A stretch of DNA of 64,000 nucleotides, taken from positions 13,976,629-14,040,628 of the forward strand of contig NC_045149.1 of assembly GCF_008831285.2 (NCBI RefSeq), read 5' to 3'. Origin of the DNA: Nymphaea colorata. Taxonomy: Eukaryota > Streptophyta > Magnoliopsida > Nymphaeales > Nymphaeaceae. Shown here one piece after another: positions 12,916 through 23,580 of the stretch. Made by a program: the position numbers and the translations under genes. Under the pieces are notes generated by a model. It searched no databases. It was not told the DNA's origin and worked only from the letters and a program-made list of their open reading frames with translations. The first letter of the stretch is position 1. Each line of letters begins with the position of its first letter.

Positions 12916-13043
12916 TCGCAGCGGTCACAGAGCTCGGCCATGTTGCCAGACCTTAATCTCCATCCTTTCCACCACCTCTCTGATGACGAGGCGCCACACT
13001 TCGGGCTGAAGCAGATCTTCAAGAAAGAGGAAGGCGCAGCCAT
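12916..13043 (-). pseudogene. VAL-like exon 1 (start of Cys-rich domain)
   Basis: The ATG at 13043 opens MAAPSSFLKICFSPKCGAS, followed by SERWWKGWRLRSG and AELCDRC. This matches the VAL N-terminus pattern CMNxxC...(E/S)W(R/K)KGWxLRSG...LCxxC. The exon ends at 12916, followed by the donor GTATGT. It is open and well kept, unlike later exons. An upstream in-frame TTG could add three residues, but the ATG fits the family better. Confidence 0.8.
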
Positions 13044-13210
13044 CTCTTCCAACCGGAAACAACAATTAACCAGAACAAACTCTCAGCCCACGAAGAGTAT
13101 TTGTAGGGCGAACTAAAACACGTAACAATGCGAAGACTAGAAAAAGGAAAACCGCAAATTTCTTGATCAATCTTCCAGCAGAGCGAGAAAAGAGGGGAGA
13201 AGCAGATGTT

Positions 13211-13264
13211 TTCAAGAGTCTAACTCGTGTATGTCTCTTCAAGAGTCTAACTCGTGTATGTCTC
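13211..13264. repeat. 27-bp tandem duplication
   Basis: TTCAAGAGTCTAACTCGTGT plus ATGTCTC occurs twice in perfect tandem, about 170 bp upstream of the VAL-like start codon on the minus strand. It is too short to assign a role. Confidence 0.9.
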
Positions 13265-14124
13265 TTCCTCCTCCTGATGCGTCTGCCACAGCTGCCGGTG
13301 CTTTGGCTGGCCTTTGCTCGTTTAGTGCCGTTGTCTCCCTCATCACTGTCATTGATTCCCATTACACCTTGGCATCTCATCTGCAGCGAATGTCATGCAG
13401 GCACGTAACACCCTCTTACACATTTCACACACAGACAGAGGCTCACCCACCCAGCACTATTTTGTGTTGCTTCTTTTTCGCTCGTAAATCTTCCTCATCC
13501 TTTTTCCCCCCAAAATCCTCTTCTCTCTCTTTCTCACCCTCGGTCATTTGCCTGTTCTCCACTGCCCTCTGGGCCACTTGCCCGTTCTCCACTTCCCTCC
13601 AGGCCACTGCCATTTTATAAGTGAGTCTTAGCCTGGTCCTGAAACACAGATCCTTCCTCTAGTTAGAACCTGCAGTAACCACAAAGGATTCAATCTATGC
13701 TTTGGTGAGGTCGGACAGCTCGAGCCTTGTCCACTATACCTTGATATGGATTGGCTAGTTTCACTACATTCCGTTCTTGACTCTGTACTCAAGTGGCCCG
13801 CGACCCAAACCATCTTTTTGTCCTCTTTCTAGGATGGTGTGGAACAAAAAAAATGGGAAACATTTTTGATCCGTGAAGGTGGGAGAACATGCGACAGAGG
13901 GAGAACATGCGACGAAGACATCTACTTTTGTATTTAAAAACTTATCTACGATGTTGACATGTCACCTCTTTGAATTCTCCAAATTAATCCAACAATCCAA
14001 GGCATTGTGCTTCTTGAGCAATTCCCATGTGGTACTTCAACATAATGGGCAATCTTGTTTGAATATGCATCTTATTTCCATTCTCATCTCATTTATTCTC
14101 AAATGACCTCAAAGTCAACCCTAA
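13265..14124. other. Spacer between VAL-like and SBP-like relics
   Basis: Pyrimidine-rich plus-strand text at 13480-13620 includes a short imperfect direct repeat around GTTCTCCACTxCCCTC. No exon is supported. The part next to 13043 would have been the VAL promoter. Confidence 0.45.
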
Positions 14125-15177
14125 ATAGGACCGTCAAGTTCAAGCCCAAAATCTACAAAGAAGTTTGGATTCAGCTTCAATCCACCCTTCTCTGTGTCCA
14201 TGTCATTCTGCAGCATATGTGACCCTCCTCCAAGACCTCTGGATAGAATTGCCGATCCCATGTGCTAAAGAGTGAGTTAGTCACCTACATTCTCTTACCG
14301 TCCAAGCTCAACCGGATCATTTGTGGCCACCTCTAAGTCTGTTTCCCTGAGGAAAGCAAGAAAAGGTAAAAACAGCAATGACTTAAACACACACCTTTAC
14401 TTCAGGAACATCAAACTGAGACTCCCGCCCATCTTTAGATACTGCAACTATCTGACTTCCCTTCTGAATGAGTCCACCAACCCATAGTTGTCCAGTCAAA
14501 ACATGCTTTGAAGGGTCCTCAATGTTGTATTGCCTAACATCACCATGCAGCCAGTTTGAGAAGTAAAGGAGGTGATCATCCAGTGAGATAACGAAATCAG
14601 TTATAAGCCCAGGCATGTCGAGCATAATCCAATTCCGAAAGGTGTCACAGATATTGCAACATAGAAGAAACAAACAAGCAATTTAGGCCCCCTCTCTCTC
14701 TAGTACTCTCTCACATATGCACACTTACAGTAATGTGAACATCAGCAAATGGTACCTCATGGCTCTACGATCCACTTGGAGTCTGGAAAAACCTAATCAT
14801 GTTGCTGCATAATGCAGACCCAATGTAACCTGTATAGAATCTGCAGGACAGTATCAAACTAGTCATAAGTAATAGCCACTACAATTGATGATCATATCAA
14901 GCATAGGTTGCACTTTTCAGGGCGATGATATTTGACACTGTCACACTGACCTCCAAAGGTAGGAGATCCGAGTTACCAAGGTCTAGTCTGTTTCAGTTCA
15001 CCATCGGACCAGCTGTATACATGTAGATGTCTTCATAACGACCATCTTCTACATGTTGGAGACTGAATCCTTTTGTCAAAGATTTTGGTGCTCCCCATGA
15101 TGAACTAATCATGGTCTTTTGTCAGGGCTGATACCAGAAGTCATACCCAAATAGAGGACTTACCAAGTTTCTCCCAT
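14125..15177 (-). pseudogene. Selenium-binding protein (SBP56/methanethiol oxidase family), pseudogene
   Basis: Four minus-strand exons are in family order. The first (from 15177) carries FGYDFWYQP, TMISSSWGAP, TKGFSLQHV and, shifted, YSWSDGELKQT. The second (about 14850-14755) carries GYIGSALCSNMIRFFQTPSG. The third (about 14660-14395) carries MPGLITDFVISLDD, then YFSNWLHGDVRQYNIEDPSK and LTGQLWVGGL. The fourth (from 14346) carries [31 protein letters not shown] and [12 protein letters not shown]56 proteins bind selenium and oxidise methanethiol in the cytosol. Damage includes TGA at 15124-15122 where the family has Arg, TAG at 14767-14765 where it has Trp, a stop replacing Tyr in KRMY, several one- or two-base shifts and a lost acceptor AG before the third exon. 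N-terminal exons with the CxxC motif were not found. Confidence 0.88.
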
Positions 15178-15854
15178 CTGAACCAGAACATACATATTAG
15201 AGATCAAAAGTACCAGGTTTCAACACAAATGAAGGTGTACCGATCAGTGCACTCACATCAGATGCATGGGATAAAAGCTAAAATTCATTCCAAGAAGTCT
15301 GTGTGATCTTAAGAGATGTATCTTATCACAGCAAAATCAAGTGAGGACAGTGATCATGCTCATGTGAGGCAGTGTTAAGTAATCTTCTACAAGAAAAAAG
15401 AACTTGCCAGAACCAGTTCACTGATGTGAAAGCTCAACCAGTCACACCAAAGTTTATAGAAAGAGATCAGATTTGGTGTGGAAAGAACTAGTGATACTGG
15501 CACAATGCAAGTAACCTGCTTGTTTTCTCTAAACAATGAAAAATAGAAACTGTTGAACATATATGACGAAGGACTGTGTTAATGAGGTCCTGATTGAAAT
15601 AACATGTCATCAAAATAATTGTTGCAGACCATAAAAGATTTCATTCAGAAAACTTGTAAGCTTTGAGGACAATTTCAATGACCAATATTGAGATAAAAAC
15701 ATCATGAAAAAGCAAGAATGGATTATCGCTGAGGTTCCAAGCCGTGATACATTTTGAACGTGGAAAGAGAATACTTACGTCTCACTGTATGCATGTTATG
15801 CATGTACAGCATCTTCTCTGAATGCCCCCATATAAACATGGGGGTTGGGCTGAC

Positions 15855-16347
15855 CTGCAATTCTAAAATTACAAAAGATGCCCTTACAAAAATACATGGA
15901 GGAATCTTCAGATGAAAGAAATGGATCAAAATGGAGTTCACTGTGAAGGAAAGTTCCTTTGCTAGTTGCTCTCTCCAATTCTCCTTGAGAAAATGCTTTT
16001 GACAGCCGTCTAAGGTAGACTACAGAGAAAACTTGAAGCATAATCCTTTCGGCTTTAGATTTGTTTAAACCAAATATATCCTTCAAATATCCAAAGCAGT
16101 AAGCTGCATGTAGAAAAAGAACAAAGAAAAAGGCTAGAAAATTATAAGCACAAGCACGGAAGCTACAACTAAGGACCTCCATCTATTTGCATAACCTACA
16201 AATGTTTTGGGCATCTATGAATCCAGAAACTGCATAATGTAAACTTACGTTTTTTTTTCTTCAATATGCCCATTATAGAAAGCTTGCTTTAAATATGATC
16301 GAAAGAAGCTTCAAGTCATCCACTTTTCCATCCATCATGTTTACCAC
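15855..16347 (-). pseudogene. Tic110 fragment (chloroplast inner-envelope import protein)
   Basis: Two minus-strand exons. The first (16249-16347, acceptor TTCTTTTAG, donor GTAAG) reads DDLKLL and, after a one-base shift, RSYLKQAFYNGHIEEKK. The second (15855-16103, acceptor CATGCAG, donor GTCAGC) reads LTALD, a one-base shift, then LKDIFGLNKSKAERIM, YLRRLSKAFSQGELERATSK and ELHFDP. This matches the Tic110 run MDDLKLLYRAY...EExKLVAxxQLRNIFGLxKxEAExI...YxxRLxxAxSxGxLExxxSKxxFL...ELHFDP. Tic110 is a helical-repeat scaffold of the chloroplast protein import machinery. Only a short central part survives, with at least two frameshifts. No continuation was seen on either side apart from the doubtful exon at 16423-16535. 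Confidence 0.72.
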
Positions 16348-16422
16348 CTAAAAGAAGAATACATAGTAGTGACCAGAAATTGCACACTAAGAAATCCACC
16401 AGATTCAACAACTGCAGTTATA

Positions 16423-16535
16423 TCATTGTAGAACACTTTTTTTTTCTTGAAGTGCTAGATTCTGCACTAATAATTTATGATCAAAGGAGAAATGGACAGT
16501 GGCACTTATGGCATGAACCTCCAAAGTTGCCTCAC
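16423..16535 (-). other. Possible exon of unknown identity, perhaps Tic110-related
   Basis: After a plausible acceptor (CTTATAG at 16536-16542) the minus strand reads GEATLEVHAISATVHFSFDH then KLLVQNLALQ before a stop. The position just upstream of the Tic110-like exons and a loose resemblance to the Tic110 run xLFxEHxRKLVxENI suggest an older exon, but the match is weak. It may be chance. Confidence 0.22.
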
Positions 16536-16547
16536 CTATAAGCAGTG

Positions 16548-19476
16548 CAAAATAACAATAATCATTATGAAAAAAAAAGAAAGAAACAGAAAATTGGAAG
16601 AGGAATAAAACCAAAGTCAAAAGAGTATGACATTAGGCAAAGAATAATTCAAGCACAATTACCTCCATTCTTCAAACCAAGCAGTAGTTCAGTTTCTTAT
16701 CCCTGCTGCAATAACTGAGAAAACAAAACTTTTCTATCACTCTAGAGCCAAACCTTGGCATATTTTTAAAATGTAGATTAACACATGATTGTATCATAAC
16801 CGAGTTGGATATGAACAATATGAACAAAATAGGTTCGCATATTTTTAGAATGTAGGCTTCCATGTTAGCAAACACATGATTGTATCTTAACAATGTATGA
16901 TATGCAATTCAAAGACTCTATCAGAATGTGACACACACCCATGAATTTGACCAGATTATATTTATAAAAAGAATCAAGTTGTCACGGGCTGACTTTTTCA
17001 TGCCTATTTGGCCCGCATTGCGTCAAAGGATAGTCGGTCTGCAACACAAGTGAAGGCATTGAAAAAGGAAAACCAAGAACCTAAGACAATAAAGCACCTA
17101 AACAACCCATGTCACAATGAAAGTAAAACTAAACATGACACTATGCAGGAAACCATTAAAGCAGAATTCAATTGCCCAACTCAACAAAACTAAACAATCA
17201 AACTAAATCAAAATAGGATCCTACTGAATACAAATAAAACCAATGACCTTAACCGCTGGACATGTGCAATAGCTAACTAAAGGATCTATTCAACTAATCT
17301 AACACTAACGTGATACAAGAGAAACTGAGCATTACGATCGTCTAAAACCATGAAGGACCTCAGGACATAAAACCCAAAACCCATGCAACTTCGATGAATA
17401 GAACCTTTCAAAAACGTCACAGTTCAAAATGGACTACAAAATTGATTGGTCCTTTTGAAAGGAGATTAGAGGTGTTCCATGATAGACTCAACCCTCAGTC
17501 TGGGCTATGTTGAAGGCACTCGGCTAAGATGGAATAATGGGCCAGGCTTAATCACTTATCCCAAACGATATGCATCTTTTGAGACAAAGAAATGAAATTC
17601 GTCACACTCAACATGAGTTGACTAGGTTTGAGGTGTTTCATCTATTCCATGAATGGACTAATGGTTTGGTAATGGAATGGCCAACATCTTTCAAGGCCAA
17701 AGGGGATTGGGAATGAAATAACAAACATATTTCAAGACCAAAGGAGACTGGTTAGTTCCTCCTATGACTAGAGATGTCAAGTTTTAGTTTGAAATAGTTC
17801 AAAAATGATCAATTTAACTAATAAGCATGAGTGCTCGTGTTGTGCAAATAATATGGCCTTCATTTACACATAGCATCTACTGTACAAGCATTAGGATTCA
17901 TTTCGTGCCAATGTTGTCAAATCTCTTGAAGGGATGCATTTCAATTTCCAAAATATGAACATAAAGGAATCATCCTCAGCATCTTAAGTAATAAAAAATA
18001 GGAGAAGATATTGACCCTAGGACCGCACATCTACCAAAGATTTTCACATTCAATTCCTGTGAGTTCAGCCTTCATGCCTTTCATCTCTTGGCAAACACCT
18101 TTTGCTTTTTTTTCCTCTTTTTTTTTCTTTCTCTTGCATTCAGCTTTTGCCTTAATTTTTTTTTTCCTTGATTTTTTTTAGGCCGACCTTCACCTTTGAG
18201 GGAATATCTCACCACCCCAAAGGCTACTGAGAAGCTCCACCGCTTTGGTGGTTATGTGTAGCTTTGTTGCATATCCATCCTGCTTCACCCTGTGGGTTTT
18301 CGACGAGCCAAAGGTTCATAAGTTGTTATCTTCATGGTATAGACATAAATCACCTATATGTGTACCCAGTACTCTTGATTATTGTCCTAGAGGAATGACT
18401 ACACATGCCCCAAGCCAATCTCTCAACTCTCATTTTGCTACCTACCAAGATCTTACAAAGCATTTTGGCTTCTCTCTCAAGATATCTTCCAACTAAATCC
18501 TTGCAAATGCTTGATTACTAGAGTCAATAGCATTTCCTAGTCTCGACTTTCTCAACTTCACAAGACCTTTCTGTACTGCTCATATTCAGGATCTTTTCAG
18601 TTTTCCTCTTCCATTATTTGGCAACCAAAATTTGAAATTTTATCCTTCTATTGAAGGAGGTACTAAGAATAAAGAAAAGCCACATCATTGTGTGAGAACA
18701 CACTTTTAAAATGTTTTTAAGTGAAACTGAAAATTATCACTTTTACAAAAATTCTTAACATCAAATGGTATATCACCAAGAGGAAGGAATTCTACTTTAA
18801 AGAAGAGGGTGAATGCAAAATAGCATAGGTTGGTTGGGTAGAAAAATGAACTTCACCAACTCTCCTAGGGACTTCTATACGAAAGGTTGGTTTGATAGTG
18901 ACGATTTTCCATAAATGTTTGAGTCCTCAACTGATTGAAAGTTTTACAAATGGTTTACATTAAGCTCTTATCTTTTCCCAAAGGAAGCCCGTGATAAACC
19001 AATCGTATGTGGTGGATTTTGTAAAATCATCAAGTGCATGATAATGACAACTATGGGATTGGACTCTGTTAGACTCTAAATGTATGACTATCCAGCAAAG
19101 TTGATTAGTCTTGTGCCCTGGTTACATGAGGACTTTGCAAAATATGTTCTTGACCACAAACTAATAAAGCATTAGCAGAAAACATCCAAACACAATGTCG
19201 TCATACATGGAGGTGTCATGGACTTGACTTTGTTTATGTCATCTACCTACTCCTTACCACGACCTTATGCTGCCCTTCCTTTGCATGATTTGTTGACTTG
19301 ACTTTGTTTATGTCATCAACAAACCATACAGTCGATGATTCCAAATTAGGCATCCTTTTCAACGAACTATTATTCCATGTCGATGCCACTGTATTCAATT
19401 TCTCTGATGCAGAATCTATAACCTACAATAAGCAAAATGGACAAAGGATTACTGAAGGCCGGTTTTCACAATTATC
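16548..19476. other. Intergenic, short direct repeats only
   Basis: No supported gene. Two direct copies of CATATTTTT(A/A)(A/G)AATGTAG..CACATGATTGTATC lie about 81 bp apart near 16757-16885. T-rich tracts occur near 18100-18180. The sentence TTGACTTGACTTTGTTTATGTCAT occurs twice (near 19212 and 19293). Confidence 0.4.
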
Positions 19477-19580
19477 GTTCTCCCAAGTGGCACATGTAGA
19501 ACTCGGGATACAAACCTGGTGAAGGAGGGTTCTCCCAAGTGGCACATGTAGAACTCGGGATACAAACCTGGTGAAGGAGG
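19477..19580. repeat. 52-bp perfect tandem duplication
   Basis: The unit starting GTTCTCCCAAGTGGCACATG occurs at 19477 and 19529 in near-perfect tandem. It abuts the 3' end of the AAA-ATPase-like fragment, so the similarity to that gene probably ends here. Confidence 0.9.
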
Positions 19581-20044
19581 TGGCATCACGACCGGTTTGT
19601 CGACCGCAGCATCTGGATTGGAAGCTGGGGTTTCAGCCGGTGCCGGATCTTCCACAGAACCGGTCGCCGGGTTAGAGGGGAGCTGGTATCATGAAGACGA
19701 TGGGGCCAATTCCATTGAGTTGGGCACATCGCCCCTCGGTGCGACCGGCACCTCTTTTGGATGAGAGTTCTCCACTTGATTCCACCAATTGAACCCCCAA
19801 AGAAAAACAAGTTCTCCGCCTGATTCCCCAAAATCAAGCCCTAAAGAAAACAACCCCCTTAGAAAACCACAAAATTCATAAATGAGATGTTGGAGTTGAC
19901 AACAAACCCAAGAATAGGTAAACAATAACAAATAAGATGTGGGCAAGGTTTGCTTCATCTGAATACCTTGAGATGCCTGCTTCTTGGCACCGGCGATGGC
20001 ATAGAAAGCTTTGCCGATGAAGAGCTGCGCCTGGTGGAAACCAT
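19581..20044 (-). pseudogene. N-terminal fragment of a probable plant AAA-type ATPase
   Basis: Exon 1 (19967-20044) encodes MVSTRRSSSSAKLSMPSPVP with RSRHLK, then donor GTATTC. The MV(E/S)TRRSSSSxK start followed by a Ser/Pro-rich basic stretch is typical of a family of plant nuclear AAA-ATPases with an FHA-like segment. Downstream, minus-strand text reads SSGELSSK, then, shifted, EVPVAPRGDVPNSMELAPSS, a TGA, then GSVEDPAPAETPASNPDAAV. This resembles the acidic, Pro/Ala-rich second segment of those proteins. A duplication of about 47 bp spans the presumed exon 2 start (19775-19850). No ATPase core follows. The identification rests on low-complexity sequence. Confidence 0.45.
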
Positions 20045-20126
20045 GGCTCCCTTCTCTGATCGTGTTTCCGTCTCTCCCCTTTCTCCTATTCCTTCTCCCC
20101 CACTTTCCTCCTCTCTGAGCGGACGT

Positions 20127-20640
20127 CATTGGTCTCAAGTTAGAAGGGATGAGATTTGATATGAGGCCTATGAACTTTAAGACGCAAGGCCTACAAACAA
20201 CATAATCTTTGCAGAGTCCACATACACATATATATTATGAAGTTTGTACATTATAAATATACATAATATATATACATATATGCTATATATCTATATATAA
20301 ATATTTATACATACGTATAATATATATACATATATGCTAATGTATATACATAATGTACCTATATATATGTACATATAGTGCTGTGTAATATGCGTATACA
20401 CATGTATAATATAAATATATATAATACGTGCAGTGCATACATAACATATATATGGTATTATACGTTGTACATATTTATATATAGATGTTAATACATGTAT
20501 GTAATATATGTCTACATATCATTGATCTCAAGTTAGAAGGGATGAGATTTGATTTGAGATCTATGAACTTTAAGACGCAAGGCCCACAAACAACATAATC
20601 TTTGCATAGTGCACATACACATAGATATTTATAAAGTTTG
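20127..20640. repeat. Two copies of a roughly 100-bp unit, period 393 bp
   Basis: The block CTCAAGTTAGAAGGGATGAG through TTTAAGACGCAAGGC and CAAACAACATAATCTTTGCA occurs at 20127 and 20520. In both copies TA-rich sequence follows, so the full unit is about 393 bp including the microsatellite part. The first copy touches the presumed promoter/5'UTR side of the AAA-ATPase-like fragment. Confidence 0.85.
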
Positions 20641-22045
20641 TACATTATACATATATATAATATACATACATATATGCTATATATCTGTATACAAATATTT
20701 ATTCATACGTATAATATATATACATATATCCTAATATATACACGTACAAGTGTATATATTATGTACATATGTATATATATATATATATATATATGGACAT
20801 ATAGTGTTGTGTAATATGCGTATACACATGTATAATATAATATATATATGATATGTATAATGCATACATAACATATATATGGTAGTAGACATTGTACATA
20901 TTTATATATAGATATTAATATGTGTATGTAAACTATATCTATATATTCATACATAATGTGCATATGTATGTACACATAAAATACAAATATGTACACATAT
21001 ATGTTAGATGTATATGTATGTATTAAGTAAATACATATATATGTATATATATATATATATATATATGCATATATGTTATATGTACATACATTATAAGTAC
21101 ATATTTGGATATTATATGCACATGTGTACATATACATATGTATGTGCATACATAAATATATGTATAAAATAATATTAATATGCACATATAGATAGTATGA
21201 ACGTGTACGTCCATATGTTTGCATATATGTGTTATATACATACATAGACATATGTATTAACGGACATATACAAATTTACATGTATATGTATAGGTACCTA
21301 TGTGTTGAAATTATACCTATTATATACGTATATATAATGTATATGTCTATACGTACATATATATGTGTTTGTACATACCTATATATAACGTTTTACTATA
21401 CATAACATATATACATATATTATATATATGTACCTATACATATAATATATTTTATTGTAACATAATATATGTACATTGGTACAATGTATACATATATAAT
21501 AGACACATAACATACATATATTTTATATACATATTGTATGTTCTCATATGTACGTACATATAATATATACATATAACGTATTACTATACATAACATATAT
21601 ACATATATTATATATGTGTACCTATACATATAATATATCTTTACTGTAACATACTACATGTACATTGGTGCAATGTATTACATATATAATATACACATAA
21701 CATACATATATTTTATATACATATTGTACTACATATTCATAAGTGTATACATATTGTATGTACTCACATGTATGTAGATATAATATATACAAATGTATAT
21801 ATGTGTACATATATTCTTATTGTATAACACTATACACATATATATGTGTATATATACATATATAAATGTGTACATCTAAAAATACTTATATCATATATAA
21901 CATCTATTAGCATTGCATATGTACAAATTATACATATACATGCATATATGTCTTTTATACATATTACATGTATAATATAATATGTATCCATATGTACATG
22001 TACATAAGTACCACATATGTACATATTATACACAATGTTATAAAA
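20220..22045. repeat. Large TA/CATA-rich low-complexity block
   Basis: About 1.8 kb is composed almost entirely of TATA, CATA, GTATA and TACATA runs. ORFs here translate to Tyr/Ile/His repeats and are not genes. Larger nested duplications are visible, such as period 393 at the left side and period about 185 at 21387 and 21572. The composition could form extensive hairpins. Confidence 0.9.
21387..21790. repeat. Duplication of about 185 bp inside the TA-rich block
   Basis: The block TAACGT(T/A)TTACTATACATAA through ACATTGGT(A/G)CAATGTAT and ACATATATTTTATATACAT is present at 21387 and again at 21572, followed by a further partial copy. Confidence 0.75.
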
Positions 22046-22095
22046 AGCATATTGTAAGGCATTTCAGTCTGAGGTGGAATCTAATCCCTAATAGT

Positions 22096-22800
22096 GATGA
22101 TGCCAATCAATCTTCTCAGGTCTTCCACTACAATGTCCAATTATCAGTGAACATGAGACTGAAGAATGGTTGAAACGATTGGGAAATATCAAAAGATCGA
22201 GCGAGAGAGGGAGCTGCACAAACATGATCGAGGTCGAGAGATTGCTAGAGAAATAGAAAATACATTATAAAGGGAGAGAGTTGTCCAAACCCTCGACTGT
22301 CTGTTCTGTGGGTTATGTGAAACCCTCATTCGAGTGATGGCTTTCCATTGCTCTCAACAAGGTGATAATGCCGATCGATTTCCCAGGTCTTCCGCTACAA
22401 CGTCCAATGATCAGCGACCACGAGACTCAAGAATGTTGGAAGCGAATGGGAAATATCAAAAGATCGAGTGAGAGAGGGAGTTGCACAAAGATGATCGAGG
22501 TCGAGAGATTGCAAGAGAAACATAAAATACATTATAAAGAGAGAGAGATAGTTGTCCAAACCCTCGATCGTTTCTTCTGCGGGTTATGTGAAACCGTCAT
22601 TCGAGTGATGGCTTTCTGTCACTCTCAACAAGGTGATGATGCCGATCAATCTCCCAGGTCTTCCGCTACAGCATCCAAGGATCAGCGAGCATGAGACTCA
22701 AGAATGGAGGAAGCGATTGGGAAATATTAGCGAGAGAGGGAGTTGGGCAAAAATGATCGAGGTCGAGAGATTGCAAGAGAAATAGAAAATACATTATAAA
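22096..22800. repeat. Tandem repeat, unit about 268 bp, 2.6 copies
   Basis: Units begin near 22096, 22362 and 22633 with GTGAT(G/A)ATGCC(A/G)ATC then CAGGTCTTCC. They continue through GATCGAGGTCGAGAGATTG and the CATTATAAA block. The first two also share GTTGTCCAAACCCTCGA and GGGTTATGTGAAACC. The frame is not kept between units, so the repeat is probably not coding. Confidence 0.88.
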
Positions 22801-23334
22801 TGATGATGTCCACCCCATCCCTGACCGCATCGTCTATTCCCTTGAGTGGGTCCGCCTCAAAACATCCCTCCTCCGAACATGCCTTATAGATTTCCAGTTG
22901 GCTCAGCGACAACCCACCCCTGGCCGCTCCCAGCCCCAGCCGCAGTAGGTCTCATTGTGCACGATGGTGCTAGCCAGCTGCGGTCGACTTGGTGTGGCTT
23001 CCGTGCCCGACTATGTCCCTGGGCGAGCTCATCAGCGTACTGGGCCCGTTTGACTCGTGGACTTTTGCCACCCTGAATGAGTTATAATACCAAGCATCGA
23101 TCACCTTCCTGAGTCGAAGTTCACCCATCAGCTCTATTTTGGCTATAGGTATGTGATTTCAAATAAGAGCATAAATTTTAAACCGTTTGCAGTTGGATGC
23201 TTTGTAGTTAGGCCCTTCCATGCACGTTCCTTTCCCTCTTAATGGTACATCATTGAAACTCGGTGATTCAGGCCATATTCCTAACAGACGCCACGAGAGA
23301 AGGTGAGTTGGTTAAGTAATACCTGATATTATTG
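22801..23334. other. Spacer, nothing recognised
   Basis: GC-richer text (22810-23080) with short Pro-rich ORFs on both strands but no domain. Confidence 0.4.
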
Positions 23335-23580
23335 TCTAAGTAGACTACTAAAAGAGAATATTATGTGCTTGGAACACATAACATTTTTAGAACATGTGTT
23401 TCAAGAATGCTATGTTTTTATTTTAGGAAATATGATCTAATTACTTATTTCTAGCAATTGATTGCTTAATTTAGGAACGATAACCATAACTGGATCATTC
23501 TTCTTAAAATAAGAACATAACATGTGTTTTAAGAAAATGTGTTCAAAGAGCACAAAATTTTTCTTACCAAATGCATAATG
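23335..23580. mobile_element. MITE-like inverted-repeat element
   Basis: The left half (TATGTGCTTGGAACACAT, then TTATTTTAGGAA) pairs imperfectly with the right half (TTCTTAAAATAAGAAC, then TGTTTTAAG and TTTGAACACA inverted). The ends (reading inward TTTGGTAAGAAAAATTTTGT at the right) resemble those of the element at 29079-29277. There is no ORF. Limits are approximate. Confidence 0.5.

Larger units (their letters stand above)
5715..13043 (-). pseudogene. VAL/HSI2-like B3-domain transcriptional repressor, decayed
   Basis: Minus-strand exons appear in the order expected for plant VAL (HSI2/HSL) proteins, which are nuclear B3 factors that silence seed-maturation genes by recruiting chromatin repressors. 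The exons are an N-terminal Cys-rich exon (12916-13043), a second (11465-11545) and a third (11058-11159) completing the zinc-binding region. A long exon follows (6503 to about 7130) with the pre-B3 motif GYWPRIS..NQELQKI, then B3 exons at 6270-6362, 5898-6073 and about 5715-5774. Splice GT/AG dinucleotides are preserved at most boundaries. One-base frameshifts lie in exon 2 and at several points in the B3 domain. Stops interrupt the last exon and the long exon. Middle exons are not found, and a GC-richer block sits at about 7300-10660 inside the gene. The family is near certain; loss of function is very likely unless the indels are assembly errors. Confidence 0.85.

Noticed and set aside
16423-16620. 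A convincing additional Tic110 exon
   Set aside because: Only a loose match to the Tic110 repeat region. Kept as a low-confidence possible exon and not merged into the relic.
20703-21251. A 182-codon minus-strand ORF, the longest in the window
   Set aside because: It is made of Tyr/Ile/His/Met repeats translated from TA/CATA microsatellite DNA, with no domain or splice context.
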